Shown: piece by piece, positions 8,879-16,742 of the stretch | Numbering within the stretch: position 1 is the first letter of the stretch | Layout of the letters: every line of letters begins with the position of its first letter | NCBI RefSeq assembly: GCF_034676705.1 | Contig: NZ_JAUCBS010000013.1 | Coordinates: 1,004,501-1,068,500, forward strand | DNA: 64,000 bases | DNA from: Gemmobacter sp. | GTDB lineage: Bacteria > Pseudomonadota > Alphaproteobacteria > Rhodobacterales > Rhodobacteraceae | Direction: 5' to 3' | Program-made: the position numbers and the translations under genes | The notes under the pieces: generated by a model | What the model was told of the DNA's origin: nothing | Databases searched by the model: none | What the model saw: only the letters and a program-made list of their open reading frames with translations

Positions 8879-8897
8879 CCATACAGGAATGCGATGG
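8879..8897. promoter_or_regulatory. Predicted LysR-type operator before the transporter operon
   Basis: The site reads CCATA, nine bases, GATGG: four of five bases of the right arm match the TATGG found at 12797-12815 and 15793-15811. It fits the T-N11-A rule of LysR-family boxes. It lies 88-106 bases upstream of the binding-protein start. The match to sites before other genes in the region is seen directly, and binding is inferred. Confidence 0.5.
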
Positions 8898-8975
8898 GGC
8901 GACAGGCCCCCAACAGCAAGAACCGCGCCTTGCAGGGCGCGGTTCCGGTCATGGCAAAGGCTGATCCGCCAGGCG

Positions 8976-9208
8976 CCTCCCCTCCCCCTCGTGGGGAGGG
9001 GATGGGGGAGGGGGGCGTGGCAGGCAAAGCACCACCGCCCACCCCAGAACCACCCCCGATGCACCAGGCATCTCCCCTCCCCCTCGTGGGGAGGGGACGG
9101 GGGAGAGGGGGGCGCCGCAGGCAAAGCACCACCGCCACCCCCAAAACCACCCCCGATGCACCAGGCACCTCCCCTCCCCCTCGTGGGGAGGGGATGGGGG
9201 AGGGGGGC
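8976..9208. repeat. Tandem array of G/C-run palindromic repeat, about 96-bp period
   Basis: Two full units and a third partial unit share the core CTCCCCTCCCCCTCGTGGGG followed by AGGGGATGGGGGAGGGGGG. The core copies are at about 8976-9016, 9072-9113 and 9168-9208. The bases between cores (including GCAAAGCACCACCGCC and CCCGATGCACCAGGCA) are also repeated. The core forms a hairpin and has four or more G-runs, so a quadruplex is possible on the + strand. A single core copy recurs at 20244-20284. It fills the gap between the alcohol dehydrogenase gene and the binding-protein gene, and no gene is seen in it. Confidence 0.85.
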
Positions 9209-9230
9209 GCCACCCCCCGGACGTCGGCCG

Positions 9231-10359
9231 CTAGAACGTGATCACCTGCCGGATCGCCTCGCCCCGGTCCAGCCTGTCGAAGCCTTCGTTGATCTGGTCC
9301 AGCGTCAGGGTGCCGGTCAACAGCTTGTCCACCGGCAGTTTCCCGGCCCGGAACAGGTTGATGAAGCGGGGGATGTCGCGCTTGGGCACGCAGGATCCCA
9401 TGTAGCTGCCTTTCACCGTGCGCTCATCCGCCACGATGTTCACCGCCGGAATGCGGAATTCCGAGGTCGGAGAGGCAAGGCCCGCCGTCACCGTCTGCCC
9501 GCCCCGCCGGGTGATCTTGTAGGCCAGTTCAAAGGCCGGCACCGCGCCGGCCAGCTCCACCGCGTGATCCACCCCGCCGCCGGTCTCGGCCCGGATGCGG
9601 TCGATCACCCCGGGTTCGGCGGCATTGTAGGTGCGCGTTGCGCCCAGGTCGCGGGCATGGGCCAGCTTGTCATCCGACAGATCCACCGCGACGATCTCTG
9701 TCGCGCCGGCGGCCACCGCCCCCAGCAGCGCGGCCAGCCCCACGCCCCCAAGCCCCACGATGGCCACGCTTTGTCCCGGCTGCACGCGGCAGGTGTTCAG
9801 CACCGCCCCCACCCCGGTCTGCACCGCGCAGCCGAACAGCGCGAGGTGCGAAAACGGGATGTCATCCGCATCGACCTTGACCATCGAATGGCGCGAGATC
9901 ACGGCATATTCGGCAAAGCCCGACACCCCGCAATGGTGATACACCTCGTGCCCGTGATCATGCAGGCGGATATCGCCCGACATCAGCACACCCTTGCCAT
10001 TCGCCTCGGCGCCCGGAATGCACAGGGCGGCGCGGCCTTCGGCGCAGGGCAGGCACTGGCCGCAACTGGGCTGAAAGGTCATCACCACCCGGTCACCGGG
10101 TTTCAGATCGCGGATGGATGACCCCACCTGCACCACCTCGCCCGCCGCCTCGTGGCCCAGCACCATGGGGGTGGGGCGGGGGCGGTTGCCGTTGATCACC
10201 GACAGGTCGGAATGGCACAGCCCCGCAGCGCCGATCCGCACCAGCACCTCCTCGGGGCCGGGGGGATCCGAGATCTACCTCCTCGATCGACAGGGGCCGG
10301 GTTTGCGCAAAGGGGGCCGAAACGGGCGAATGTTTCAGGATGGCGGCGCGGGTCTTCAT
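9231..10359 (-). pseudogene. Zinc-dependent alcohol dehydrogenase, frameshifted near the N-terminus
   Basis: The N-terminal frame (MKTRAAILKH to SIEEVDL) starts at 10359 and then leaves the frame of the rest, which begins LVRIGAAGLCHSDL and runs to the stop at 9231. The shift lies at about 10260-10272, at a run of six G on the + strand beside GGATCC. Removing one base restores a protein of about 375 residues. Catalytic zinc ligands (GLCHSD, GHEAAG), a structural zinc cluster starting CGQCLPC, and the GLGGVGLAA nucleotide loop are all present. It would oxidise an alcohol with NAD. It is last in the ALDH-SDR-ADH run. The clean reading frame suggests a very recent mutation or a base-call error. 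Confidence 0.75.
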
Positions 10360-10385
10360 CGGGTGGTCTCCTCCGGGACTTGCGG

Positions 10386-11150
10386 TCAGATGGTGCGGCC
10401 ACCATCGACCGGGAGCAAGACCCCGGTGATGAATTCCGCATCCTCGGACGCCAGATACAGCGTGGCCCGCGCGATATCCTCGGGGCGCGACATGCGGCCC
10501 ATCGGAATGGTGGCCACAAAGCGGGCACGGTTTTCCGGCGTGTCGGGCACGCCCATGAACGCCTCGAGCAGCCCGGTTTCGCCCATCACCGGGCAGATCG
10601 CGTTGACGCGGATGCGGTCGGGCGCCAGTTCCACCGCCATGGATTGCGACAGGATGTTCACCGCGCCCTTGGTGGAGTTATACCACGTCAGCCCCGGGCG
10701 CGGCCGGATGCCCGCGACCGACCCGATGTTGACGATCGCCCCGCCGCCAAGGCCGCGCATGATCGGCACGATGATCTGGCTGGCGATGTAGATCGACTTG
10801 ACGTTGATCGCATAGACGCGGTCGAACTCCTCCTCGGTCACCTCCAGCATGGGCTTGTTGCGATGGGTCCAGCCGGCATTGTTCACCAGCACGTCCGGCG
10901 CGCCGAAGGTTTCGGCCAGCTTGGCCACCGCCGCCGCCATCTGCGGGTGCGAGGTGACATCGGCGGCCAGCGCCACCGCATTGGCGCCAATCGCGCCTGC
11001 CACCCGTTCGGCGGCATCGGCGCGCAGGTCCAGCACGCCGACCTTTGCCCCCTCGGCGGCGAACAGTTTTGCAATGCCTTCGCCAAATCCGCCGCCTGCG
11101 CCGGTCACAAGGGCGATCTTGCCGGCCAGACGGCCTGTGGTCGTGGTCAT
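10386..11150 (-). CDS. Short-chain dehydrogenase/reductase (SDR), FabG-like
   Basis: This 254-residue classical SDR has the nucleotide loop TGAGGGFGEG (about 17-26), the NNAG motif near 91-94, the catalytic Ser around 142 and the YNSTK motif near 155-159. A C-terminal DGG segment is typical of NAD(H)-preferring members. The Tyr and Lys of the active site are in place. It interconverts a secondary alcohol and a ketone of an unknown metabolite. It lies 8 bases after the aldehyde dehydrogenase stop and 26 bases before the alcohol dehydrogenase start, so the three form one transcript. Confidence 0.85.
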   Translation of the reverse strand: MTTTTGRLAGKIALVTGAGGGFGEGIAKLFAAEGAKVGVLDLRADAAERVAGAIGANAVALAADVTSHPQMAAAVAKLAETFGAPDVLVNNAGWTHRNKPMLEVTEEEFDRVYAINVKSIYIASQIIVPIMRGLGGGAIVNIGSVAGIRPRPGLTWYNSTKGAVNILSQSMAVELAPDRIRVNAICPVMGETGLLEAFMGVPDTPENRARFVATIPMGRMSRPEDIARATLYLASEDAEFITGVLLPVDGGRTI

Positions 11151-11158
11151 GGTCTGCC

Positions 11159-12634
11159 TCAGTCGTGTTTGATGACGATGGTTTTCAGGGCCGAGAATTC
11201 GTAAAGCGCCTCGAAGCCCTTTTCCCGGCCATGGCCGGATTTCTTGACGCCGCCGAACGGCAGCTCGATCCCGCCCCCGGCGCCATAGGCGTTGATGTAG
11301 ACCTGCCCCGCCCGCACCTTGCGCGCCACCCGCACGGCGCGGCTGGTGTTCGTCGTCCAGACCCCCGCCACCAGCCCGTAGTCGGTGGCATTGGCCAGGG
11401 CGATGGCATCGGCCTCGTCCTCGAACGGGATGGCGGCCAGCACGGGGCCGAACACCTCGTCGCAGGCCAGGGCATTGTCGCGGGGGACAGGGCCATAGAC
11501 GGTGGGGGGCACGTAGAACCCGCCCTCGGGCGCATCCGCCGCGCGGGCGCCCTGCGCGATCATCGGCACGCCATCGGCGGCGGCCTGTTGCAGAAACGAC
11601 AAGACGCGGCGTTGCTGGCGTTCGCTGATGATCGGGCCAAGGTCGGGGTTCGTGTCGGGCATCCCGGCCTGCAAGGCGACAAAGCGTTCGGCGACGCGCG
11701 GGATCACCCGGTCCCAGGCCGACCGCTGCACCAGCAGGCGGGCGCCGGCCGAACAGGTCTGGCCGGCGTTCTGGATGATGGCGGCCACGATCACCGGCAC
11801 CGCGGCGTCCAGATCGGCATCGTCGAACACGATCTGCGGGCTTTTGCCGCCCAGTTCCAGCACGCAGCCGATATGGTTGCGCGCGGCCGCCTGCTGGACC
11901 ATGACGCCCACCTGCGGCGATCCGGTAAAGGCCAGAAAGTCGATGCCCGGATGCTCCGACAGTGCCGCCCCCGCCTCGGCCCCCAGCCCGGGGATGACGT
12001 TGATGGCACCGGGGGGGAACCCGGCCTGCGCGGCCAGTTCGGCAATGCGCAGGGGCGTCAGGCAGGCATCCTCGGCCGGTTTCAGCACGGTGGCGTTGCC
12101 CATGGCCAGCGCGGGGCCCAGCGTGCGGCCGATCATCTGCGCGGGGTAGTTCCAGGGGATGATATGGCCGGTCACGCCCAGCGGCTCACGCTCGCCCGTC
12201 ACGTAATAGCCGTTCAGGAACGGAATCTGTTCGCCATGCACCTTGTCGGCCGCGCCGCCGTAGAATTCGAAATAGCGCGCTGCCGCCTGAATGTCGGCAC
12301 GGGCGGTCTGCATCGGCTTGCCGCAATCGCGCGCCTCCAGCGCGGCAAGTTCGTCGAAATTCTCCAGGATCAGCGCGCCCAGCCGGGTCAGCAGGCGGCC
12401 GCGTTCGGTGGCGGTCAGCCGCGACCAGGCGCCGGTTTCGAACGCCGCGCGCGCGGCGGCGATGGCGCGGGCCACATCCGGGGCACCGCCGGCGGCGATT
12501 TCGGCGAACACCACCCCTTCGGCCGGGGCGACCACCGGGATCGTGCGGCCCGATGCGGCCGGTTCCCAGCGGTTGTCGATGAAACATCCCTTGGCGGCCA
12601 GCACCGGGGCGCTGCGGGGATAATCCAGGTTCAT
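11159..12634 (-). CDS. Aldehyde dehydrogenase (NAD-dependent, ALDH superfamily)
   Basis: The 491-residue enzyme starts MNLDYPRSAP at an ATG complementary to 12632-12634. It shows the PWNYPAQM motif, the catalytic Glu in LELGGKSPQ and the catalytic Cys in NAGQTCSAG, all at usual spacing, plus the C-terminal PFGGVKKSGHGREKG signature. It would oxidise an aldehyde to the acid, presumably the product of the adjacent alcohol dehydrogenase. It heads the three-gene dehydrogenase run. A palindrome of the CCATA-N9-TATGG type lies 163-181 bases upstream (12797-12815), pointing to LysR control. The substrate is unknown. Confidence 0.88.
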   Translation of the reverse strand: MNLDYPRSAPVLAAKGCFIDNRWEPAASGRTIPVVAPAEGVVFAEIAAGGAPDVARAIAAARAAFETGAWSRLTATERGRLLTRLGALILENFDELAALEARDCGKPMQTARADIQAAARYFEFYGGAADKVHGEQIPFLNGYYVTGEREPLGVTGHIIPWNYPAQMIGRTLGPALAMGNATVLKPAEDACLTPLRIAELAAQAGFPPGAINVIPGLGAEAGAALSEHPGIDFLAFTGSPQVGVMVQQAAARNHIGCVLELGGKSPQIVFDDADLDAAVPVIVAAIIQNAGQTCSAGARLLVQRSAWDRVIPRVAERFVALQAGMPDTNPDLGPIISERQQRRVLSFLQQAAADGVPMIAQGARAADAPEGGFYVPPTVYGPVPRDNALACDEVFGPVLAAIPFEDEADAIALANATDYGLVAGVWTTNTSRAVRVARKVRAGQVYINAYGAGGGIELPFGGVKKSGHGREKGFEALYEFSALKTIVIKHD

Positions 12635-12796
12635 GGGCAGAGTCCCTTTGCTGTTGCGCAGGCGGCAGGCACAAGGGGGCCGGGCCCGTGTCGGGCACGG
12701 GTCTGTCTGGCAGTTTCCCCCCGGCGGCATTGCCGCTGTCGGGGGCATGATGGCGACGGCGGCGGCCGAATGGCAAATTCAGAAATACGCTCGCCC

Positions 12797-12815
12797 CCAT
12801 AGCGCCATGGTATGG
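12797..12815. promoter_or_regulatory. Predicted LysR-type operator before the dehydrogenase operon
   Basis: This is a perfect CCATA, nine bases, TATGG palindrome satisfying the LysR T-N11-A rule. It lies between the end of the lysR gene and the start of the aldehyde dehydrogenase gene, both on the minus strand. Identical arms occur at 15793-15811. Function is inferred from recurrence and placement. Confidence 0.55.
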
Positions 12816-12845
12816 CATGCCGCCGGCAGGGCGGGATTCCTTATA

Positions 12846-13820
12846 TCAGCGGCGCTTCTTCGGCTGCGGCAGGTCCGGCAGTTGCAGCGTGGCGCCCAGC
12901 CAGCCATCGTTCTGCACCAGATCGCGCAGCACCTCTTGCACCAGTTGCAGCACGGCATTGGTGGCATTGGTCATGGGCCGTTCGACCGAGACGGCCAGAT
13001 GCACCGGGCGGCGGATCACCGGGTCGCTGATGCGCCAGTGATGCAGGCGGCCTTCGGCCTCCTCTCGCCTGATGGCGTTCAGGGGCAGGATGGAATGGCC
13101 AAAGCCGCCGGCCACCAGTTCCTTGATGTTGGAATAGGCATCCACCTCCATGCCCACGGTCAGGGCGATGCCGGCGGCGCGGGCCTGATGATCCAGCAGT
13201 TCTCGCAGGCCATGCGCCTCGCCGGGCACGACAAGGGGAATGGTCGCCACCCGGTCCAGCGGCAGGCCGGTGCCGGCAGGCGGCAGGTCGGGCAGGGCGC
13301 CGGGGCCGGTGGGGCCGAAGAACACCAGTTCCTCGTCCAGCATGTGGATGGTGGCCAGCCCTTCGTCAGAGATGGCGCGGTAGACGACCGCCAGGTCGAT
13401 CCGCGCCCCGCGCATCCATTCCAGGACAAAGCCGCTCATCGCCTCGGCAATGCGCAGGCGGATCTTGGGGTATCGCTGGTGAACGGCGGTGATCAGCGGC
13501 ACCGACAGGATTTCGGATATCGTGCCGGGCAGGCCCAGCCGTACCTCGCCGGCCGGTTCGCTTTCATGGCCGCGGATTTCTTCTTCGGCGATGGTGAACT
13601 GGTCCAGGATCACCCGGGCATGGCGCAGCAGGATGGCGCCTGCCTCGGTCGGGATCACGCCCTTGGGGCTGCGGAACAGCAGGGCCGTGCCCAGATCCTG
13701 TTCCATGTTGCGCACATGCAGCGACAGGGCCGGCTGCGCCACATGCAGATGTGCCGCCGCGCGCGAGAACGAGCCCTGTTCGACAATGGCAACGAAATAG
13801 CGCATCTGGCGAACGTCCAT
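12846..13820 (-). CDS. LysR family transcriptional regulator
   Basis: The 324-residue protein has an N-terminal winged helix-turn-helix (MDVRQMRYFVAIVEQGSFSRAAAHLHVAQPAL, residues 1-32) and a LysR substrate-binding domain from about residue 90 with GEVRLGLPGTIS. Its closest recognisable relatives are Nac/CynR-like regulators of carbon metabolism. It lies within a minus-strand run after the CoA-transferase and methyltransferase genes and before the dehydrogenase operon. Palindromes with LysR geometry occur before the transporter (8879), dehydrogenase (12797) and divergent CoA-pathway (15793, 15830) promoters. It is therefore the natural candidate for regulator of the whole 4-20 kb region. The inducer is presumably the substrate or a CoA intermediate. 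Confidence 0.85.
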   Translation of the reverse strand: MDVRQMRYFVAIVEQGSFSRAAAHLHVAQPALSLHVRNMEQDLGTALLFRSPKGVIPTEAGAILLRHARVILDQFTIAEEEIRGHESEPAGEVRLGLPGTISEILSVPLITAVHQRYPKIRLRIAEAMSGFVLEWMRGARIDLAVVYRAISDEGLATIHMLDEELVFFGPTGPGALPDLPPAGTGLPLDRVATIPLVVPGEAHGLRELLDHQARAAGIALTVGMEVDAYSNIKELVAGGFGHSILPLNAIRREEAEGRLHHWRISDPVIRRPVHLAVSVERPMTNATNAVLQLVQEVLRDLVQNDGWLGATLQLPDLPQPKKRR

Positions 13821-13883
13821 GGCCCCTCCGTGGCGCGAACTGGCGGCATGTTTGCCGTTGGCGGCGGCGCTGGCAAGCGCCGT

Positions 13884-14582
13884 TCAACCGGGCGGTGCAA
13901 GATGCCAGCAGACCAGCGGCTGCACCAGCCGGAAGCCCCCCGGCACGGGATCGGCATGGGCGGCCCAGGCGGCGGCAATGGCGGGGCCATGGGCGGCAAT
14001 CGCCGCCGCGCGGGCCGGGTCCACCGCGACCAGCCGGTCCAGAAAGCCCTGCATGTCGGAAAACCGGCTGATCCGGTCCCAGCGCAGCAGATCCACCAGC
14101 CGCGCCCCGCCGCTGTCCACCAGCCCGGCGATGGCCTGCACGGCCAGCCGGCGGAGGACGGTTTCATCCTCGACCGGCTGCATGGCGTGGAAAAAGCCGC
14201 CGTCGGCCAGCGGCTCGATCACCAGCAGCGCGCCGGCGCGGTCCAGCAGGTGGCGCAGCGCATCCAGCATGGCATCGGGCGGCACATGGTGCAGCGCGTT
14301 GACCAGACAGGCGCCGTCGAACCGGCCAAGCTCCGGCGGCACCGCCTGCGCGCCTGCAAGGGCAAAGGGCAGGCCGGGGTGCCGGGCGCGGGCGGCGGCA
14401 ATGGCGGCAGGGCTGGGGTCGATGCCCGTGGCGGCAAACCCAAGCCCGGCCAGATGCGCCACCATATCGCCGCTGCCACACCCGGCATCCAGCACCCTCC
14501 GGGCACCAAGACCGGCGAACGTATCGGACAGCAGGCTGGCGCTGTCGGTATCCACCTGCCGGGCGCGGGCGGGATCGGTCAT
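13884..14582 (-). CDS. Class I SAM-dependent methyltransferase
   Basis: The 232-residue protein has the SAM-binding motif I VLDAGCGSGDM (about 35-45), an acidic residue ending strand 2 (TGIDPSP), a motif around GRFDGACLVNALHHVPP and a helical C-terminus. It resembles the UbiE/BioC/trans-aconitate methyltransferase group, but the acceptor cannot be told from sequence. The start overlaps the CoA-transferase stop in an ATGA, so it is translated with that enzyme. A role in the same pathway, or in removing a side-product by esterification, is a guess from context. Confidence 0.75.
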   Translation of the reverse strand: MTDPARARQVDTDSASLLSDTFAGLGARRVLDAGCGSGDMVAHLAGLGFAATGIDPSPAAIAAARARHPGLPFALAGAQAVPPELGRFDGACLVNALHHVPPDAMLDALRHLLDRAGALLVIEPLADGGFFHAMQPVEDETVLRRLAVQAIAGLVDSGGARLVDLLRWDRISRFSDMQGFLDRLVAVDPARAAAIAAHGPAIAAAWAAHADPVPGGFRLVQPLVCWHLAPPG

Positions 14583-15712
14583 CCCTGCGGGCCGAATTCG
14601 GCCAGCGCGGCGGCGGTATGCGCGCCCAGGGGCGGCACCGGGCCAAGGTCGGGCTGCGCGCCATCGACCAGCGCGCCGGGCGCCAGCATCTGCACCGGGC
14701 CGGTCGGCGTATCCACCTGCACCAGCCGCACCTGCGGGTGGCGCGCCAGATCCTCCAGCGTGGACACCCGGCCATAGGCGATCCTGGCGGTTTCCAGCCG
14801 GTTCGCCACATCTTCGCGCGGGGCGGTCTGGAACACGCCGGCGATGATCGCATCCAGCGCCGGGCGGTTGGCGACGCGGGCGGTGTTGTCATTGAACCGG
14901 GGATCGGCTGCCAGATCAGGTCGCGCCAGCACCTGGGCGCAGAACTGCTGCCATTCCCGTTCGCTCTGGATGGAAAACAGCACCGACTTGCCATCGCCGC
15001 AGGCATAGGCGCCATAGGGGGCGATGGTCGGGTGAACCAGCCCGCTGCGCTGCGCCGTCTTGCCGCCGTAGACATATTGCAGATAGGGCACGTTCATCCA
15101 GTCGGCCAGCGCATGGAACAGCGACACCGCCAGATGCCGCCCTTGCCCCGTGCGTTCGCGCGCCAGCAGCGCCTGCAACACCGCCTGATGCGCCGTCATG
15201 CCGGCCGAGATGTCGCAGACCGAAACGCCCACACGGGTCATCCCCTCGGGCGTGCCGGTGATGGAGGACAGCCCGGTTTCCGCCTGCACCAGCAGGTCAT
15301 AGGCCTTGAGGTGGCGGAACGGCCCGTCATCGCCATAGCCCGAGATCGACAGCGTGATCAGCCGGGGATGCGCCGCGCGCAGATCGGCCGGGGCAAAGCC
15401 CAGCCGGTCGATGGCGCCGGGGGCCAGATTCTGGATGAACACATCGGCCTGCGCGATCATCCGGTGCAGCACCGCGCGCGCGTCCGCATCGCGCAAGTCC
15501 AGGCAGACGGATTCCTTGCCCCGGTTCAGCCAGACGAAATAGGCGCTTTCGCCATGCACCAGCCGGTCGTAGCCGCGGGCGAAATCGCCTTCGGGCCGTT
15601 CGATCTTGATCACCCGGGCGCCCGCCTCGGCCAGCCGGGACGAGACATAGGGCGCGGCCACCGCCTGTTCGACGGACACCACCAACATGCCCTCCAGATC
15701 CCTCGATCGCAT
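14579..15712 (-). CDS. Class III CoA-transferase (CaiB/BaiF family)
   Basis: This 377-residue enzyme is near the usual family length. It has the N-terminal LEGMLVVSVEQAVAAPY region, the CoA-binding stretch KIERPEGDFAR and the catalytic Asp in VCDISAGM at about residue 168. Class III enzymes move CoA from a donor such as succinyl-CoA to a carboxylic acid through a mixed anhydride. It is divergent from the CitE-type lyase operon, and the shared 211-bp intergenic region holds two LysR-type palindromes. In itaconate, mesaconate and citramalate pathways a transferase of this class does the activation step, which fits the neighbouring hydratase and lyase. Confidence 0.85.
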   Translation of the reverse strand: MRSRDLEGMLVVSVEQAVAAPYVSSRLAEAGARVIKIERPEGDFARGYDRLVHGESAYFVWLNRGKESVCLDLRDADARAVLHRMIAQADVFIQNLAPGAIDRLGFAPADLRAAHPRLITLSISGYGDDGPFRHLKAYDLLVQAETGLSSITGTPEGMTRVGVSVCDISAGMTAHQAVLQALLARERTGQGRHLAVSLFHALADWMNVPYLQYVYGGKTAQRSGLVHPTIAPYGAYACGDGKSVLFSIQSEREWQQFCAQVLARPDLAADPRFNDNTARVANRPALDAIIAGVFQTAPREDVANRLETARIAYGRVSTLEDLARHPQVRLVQVDTPTGPVQMLAPGALVDGAQPDLGPVPPLGAHTAAALAEFGPQG

Positions 15713-15792
15713 CGGCGCCTTCCCCCTGGTTCGCTTCGGGCCGAGGATTGTCGAAAGGGGGCATCACTTCAAATAACAGCTTTCTAGGGGCG

Positions 15793-15811
15793 CCATACTG
15801 CATTGCTATGG
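15793..15811. promoter_or_regulatory. Predicted LysR-type operator, divergent promoter site 1
   Basis: A perfect CCATA, nine bases, TATGG palindrome lies between the divergent CoA-transferase and CitE-type lyase genes. The central nine bases differ from the 12797 site, which argues for conserved arms rather than a copied block. Confidence 0.55.
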
Positions 15812-15829
15812 CTGGGGGCGCGGGCATGG

Positions 15830-15848
15830 CCATCGTATTGCGCTATGG
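15830..15848. promoter_or_regulatory. Predicted LysR-type operator, divergent promoter site 2
   Basis: The site reads CCATC, nine bases, TATGG: one arm base differs from site 1. Its centre is 37 bp from that of site 1, about three and a half helical turns. Paired recognition and activation sites of this kind are typical of LysR tetramers. Confidence 0.5.
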
Positions 15849-15923
15849 CTGCGGCAACAAAGATATATTTCCATTATCCTTGGCGGGATTTCATGGTGCC
15901 CCCGACCTGCCGGAGACTGCCTG

Positions 15924-16742
15924 ATGCCATGCGACCTAGCCCAGATCTGCCTGCCGCTGTTCGTGCCGGGCGACCGGCCCGACAGGTTTGCCAAGGCGCA
16001 GGCGGCGGACCCCGATGCGGTGATCCTGGATCTGGAAGATGCGGTTGCCCCCGCCGCCAAGGGCCGGGCGCGCGATGGGCTGGCCGATGGCATTGCCGCC
16101 ATGGCGCCCGCGCTGCCGCTGCTGGTGCGGATCAATGCCGCAGGGACCGAATGGCACGCCGCCGACCTGCGGGCGCTGCGTGACCTGCCGCTGGCGGGCG
16201 TGCTGCTGCCCAAGGCGGAACGGCCAGACGATCTGGTCCGCGTGGCCGATGCCACCGGCAAGCCGGTGATCGCGCTGGTGGAATCCGCGCCCGGCCTGCA
16301 CGGCATCCATGCGCTGGCCCCGGCGGCGGCGCGCATCGCCTTTGGCTCCATCGACTATGCGGCGGATCTGGCCATGGGCCACAGCCGCGATGCCTTGCTG
16401 CTGGCGCGGGGGCAGATCGTGCTGGCCTCGCGCCTGGCCGGATTGCCGGCGCCGATTGACGGGGTGACGGTGGCGATTGACGATGAGCGCGCCATGGCCA
16501 CCGATTGCGCCCATGCGGTGGACATGGGGTTCGGCGGCAAGCTGCTGATCCACCCAAGCCAGATTGTTGCCGCCCGCCAGGGCTTTGCCCCGCCGCAGGC
16601 CGCGGTAGACTGGGCCCGGCGCGTGGTGGCTGCGGCCGGGCAGGGCGGCGCCGCGCTGCGGGTGGATGGTGCCATGGTGGATGCCCCCGTGATCGCCCGC
16701 GCCCGCCAGATCCTGGCCCGCACCCAAGGGGAACCCGCATGA
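15924..16742 (+). CDS. CitE-like CoA-ester lyase (HpcH/HpaI aldolase/citrate lyase family)
   Basis: The 272-residue protein has the family landmarks in order: FVPGDRPDRF near the start, VILDLEDAV (about 35-43) with Mg-binding acidic residues, a substrate Arg in VRINAAG, LLPKAE, a metal Glu in ALVESAPGL near 118 and GSIDYAADL near 140, ending with GGKLLIHPSQI. Members cleave malyl-, beta-methylmalyl- or citramalyl-CoA into an acyl-CoA and glyoxylate or pyruvate. Being first in an operon with a MaoC-type hydratase and an acyl-CoA dehydrogenase favours a methylmalyl/citramalyl-CoA role. The stop overlaps the start of the PrpD-type gene by four bases. Confidence 0.82.
   Translation: MPCDLAQICLPLFVPGDRPDRFAKAQAADPDAVILDLEDAVAPAAKGRARDGLADGIAAMAPALPLLVRINAAGTEWHAADLRALRDLPLAGVLLPKAERPDDLVRVADATGKPVIALVESAPGLHGIHALAPAAARIAFGSIDYAADLAMGHSRDALLLARGQIVLASRLAGLPAPIDGVTVAIDDERAMATDCAHAVDMGFGGKLLIHPSQIVAARQGFAPPQAAVDWARRVVAAAGQGGAALRVDGAMVDAPVIARARQILARTQGEPA

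Noticed and set aside
8976..9208. CRISPR-like array
   Set aside because: The spacers between the repeats are themselves repeated, the period is too long and no cas genes are near.
10258..10275. Programmed +1 frameshift in the alcohol dehydrogenase gene
   Set aside because: There is no known +1 slippery motif, stop codon or stimulatory structure, and the family is never made this way; mutation or error is simpler.
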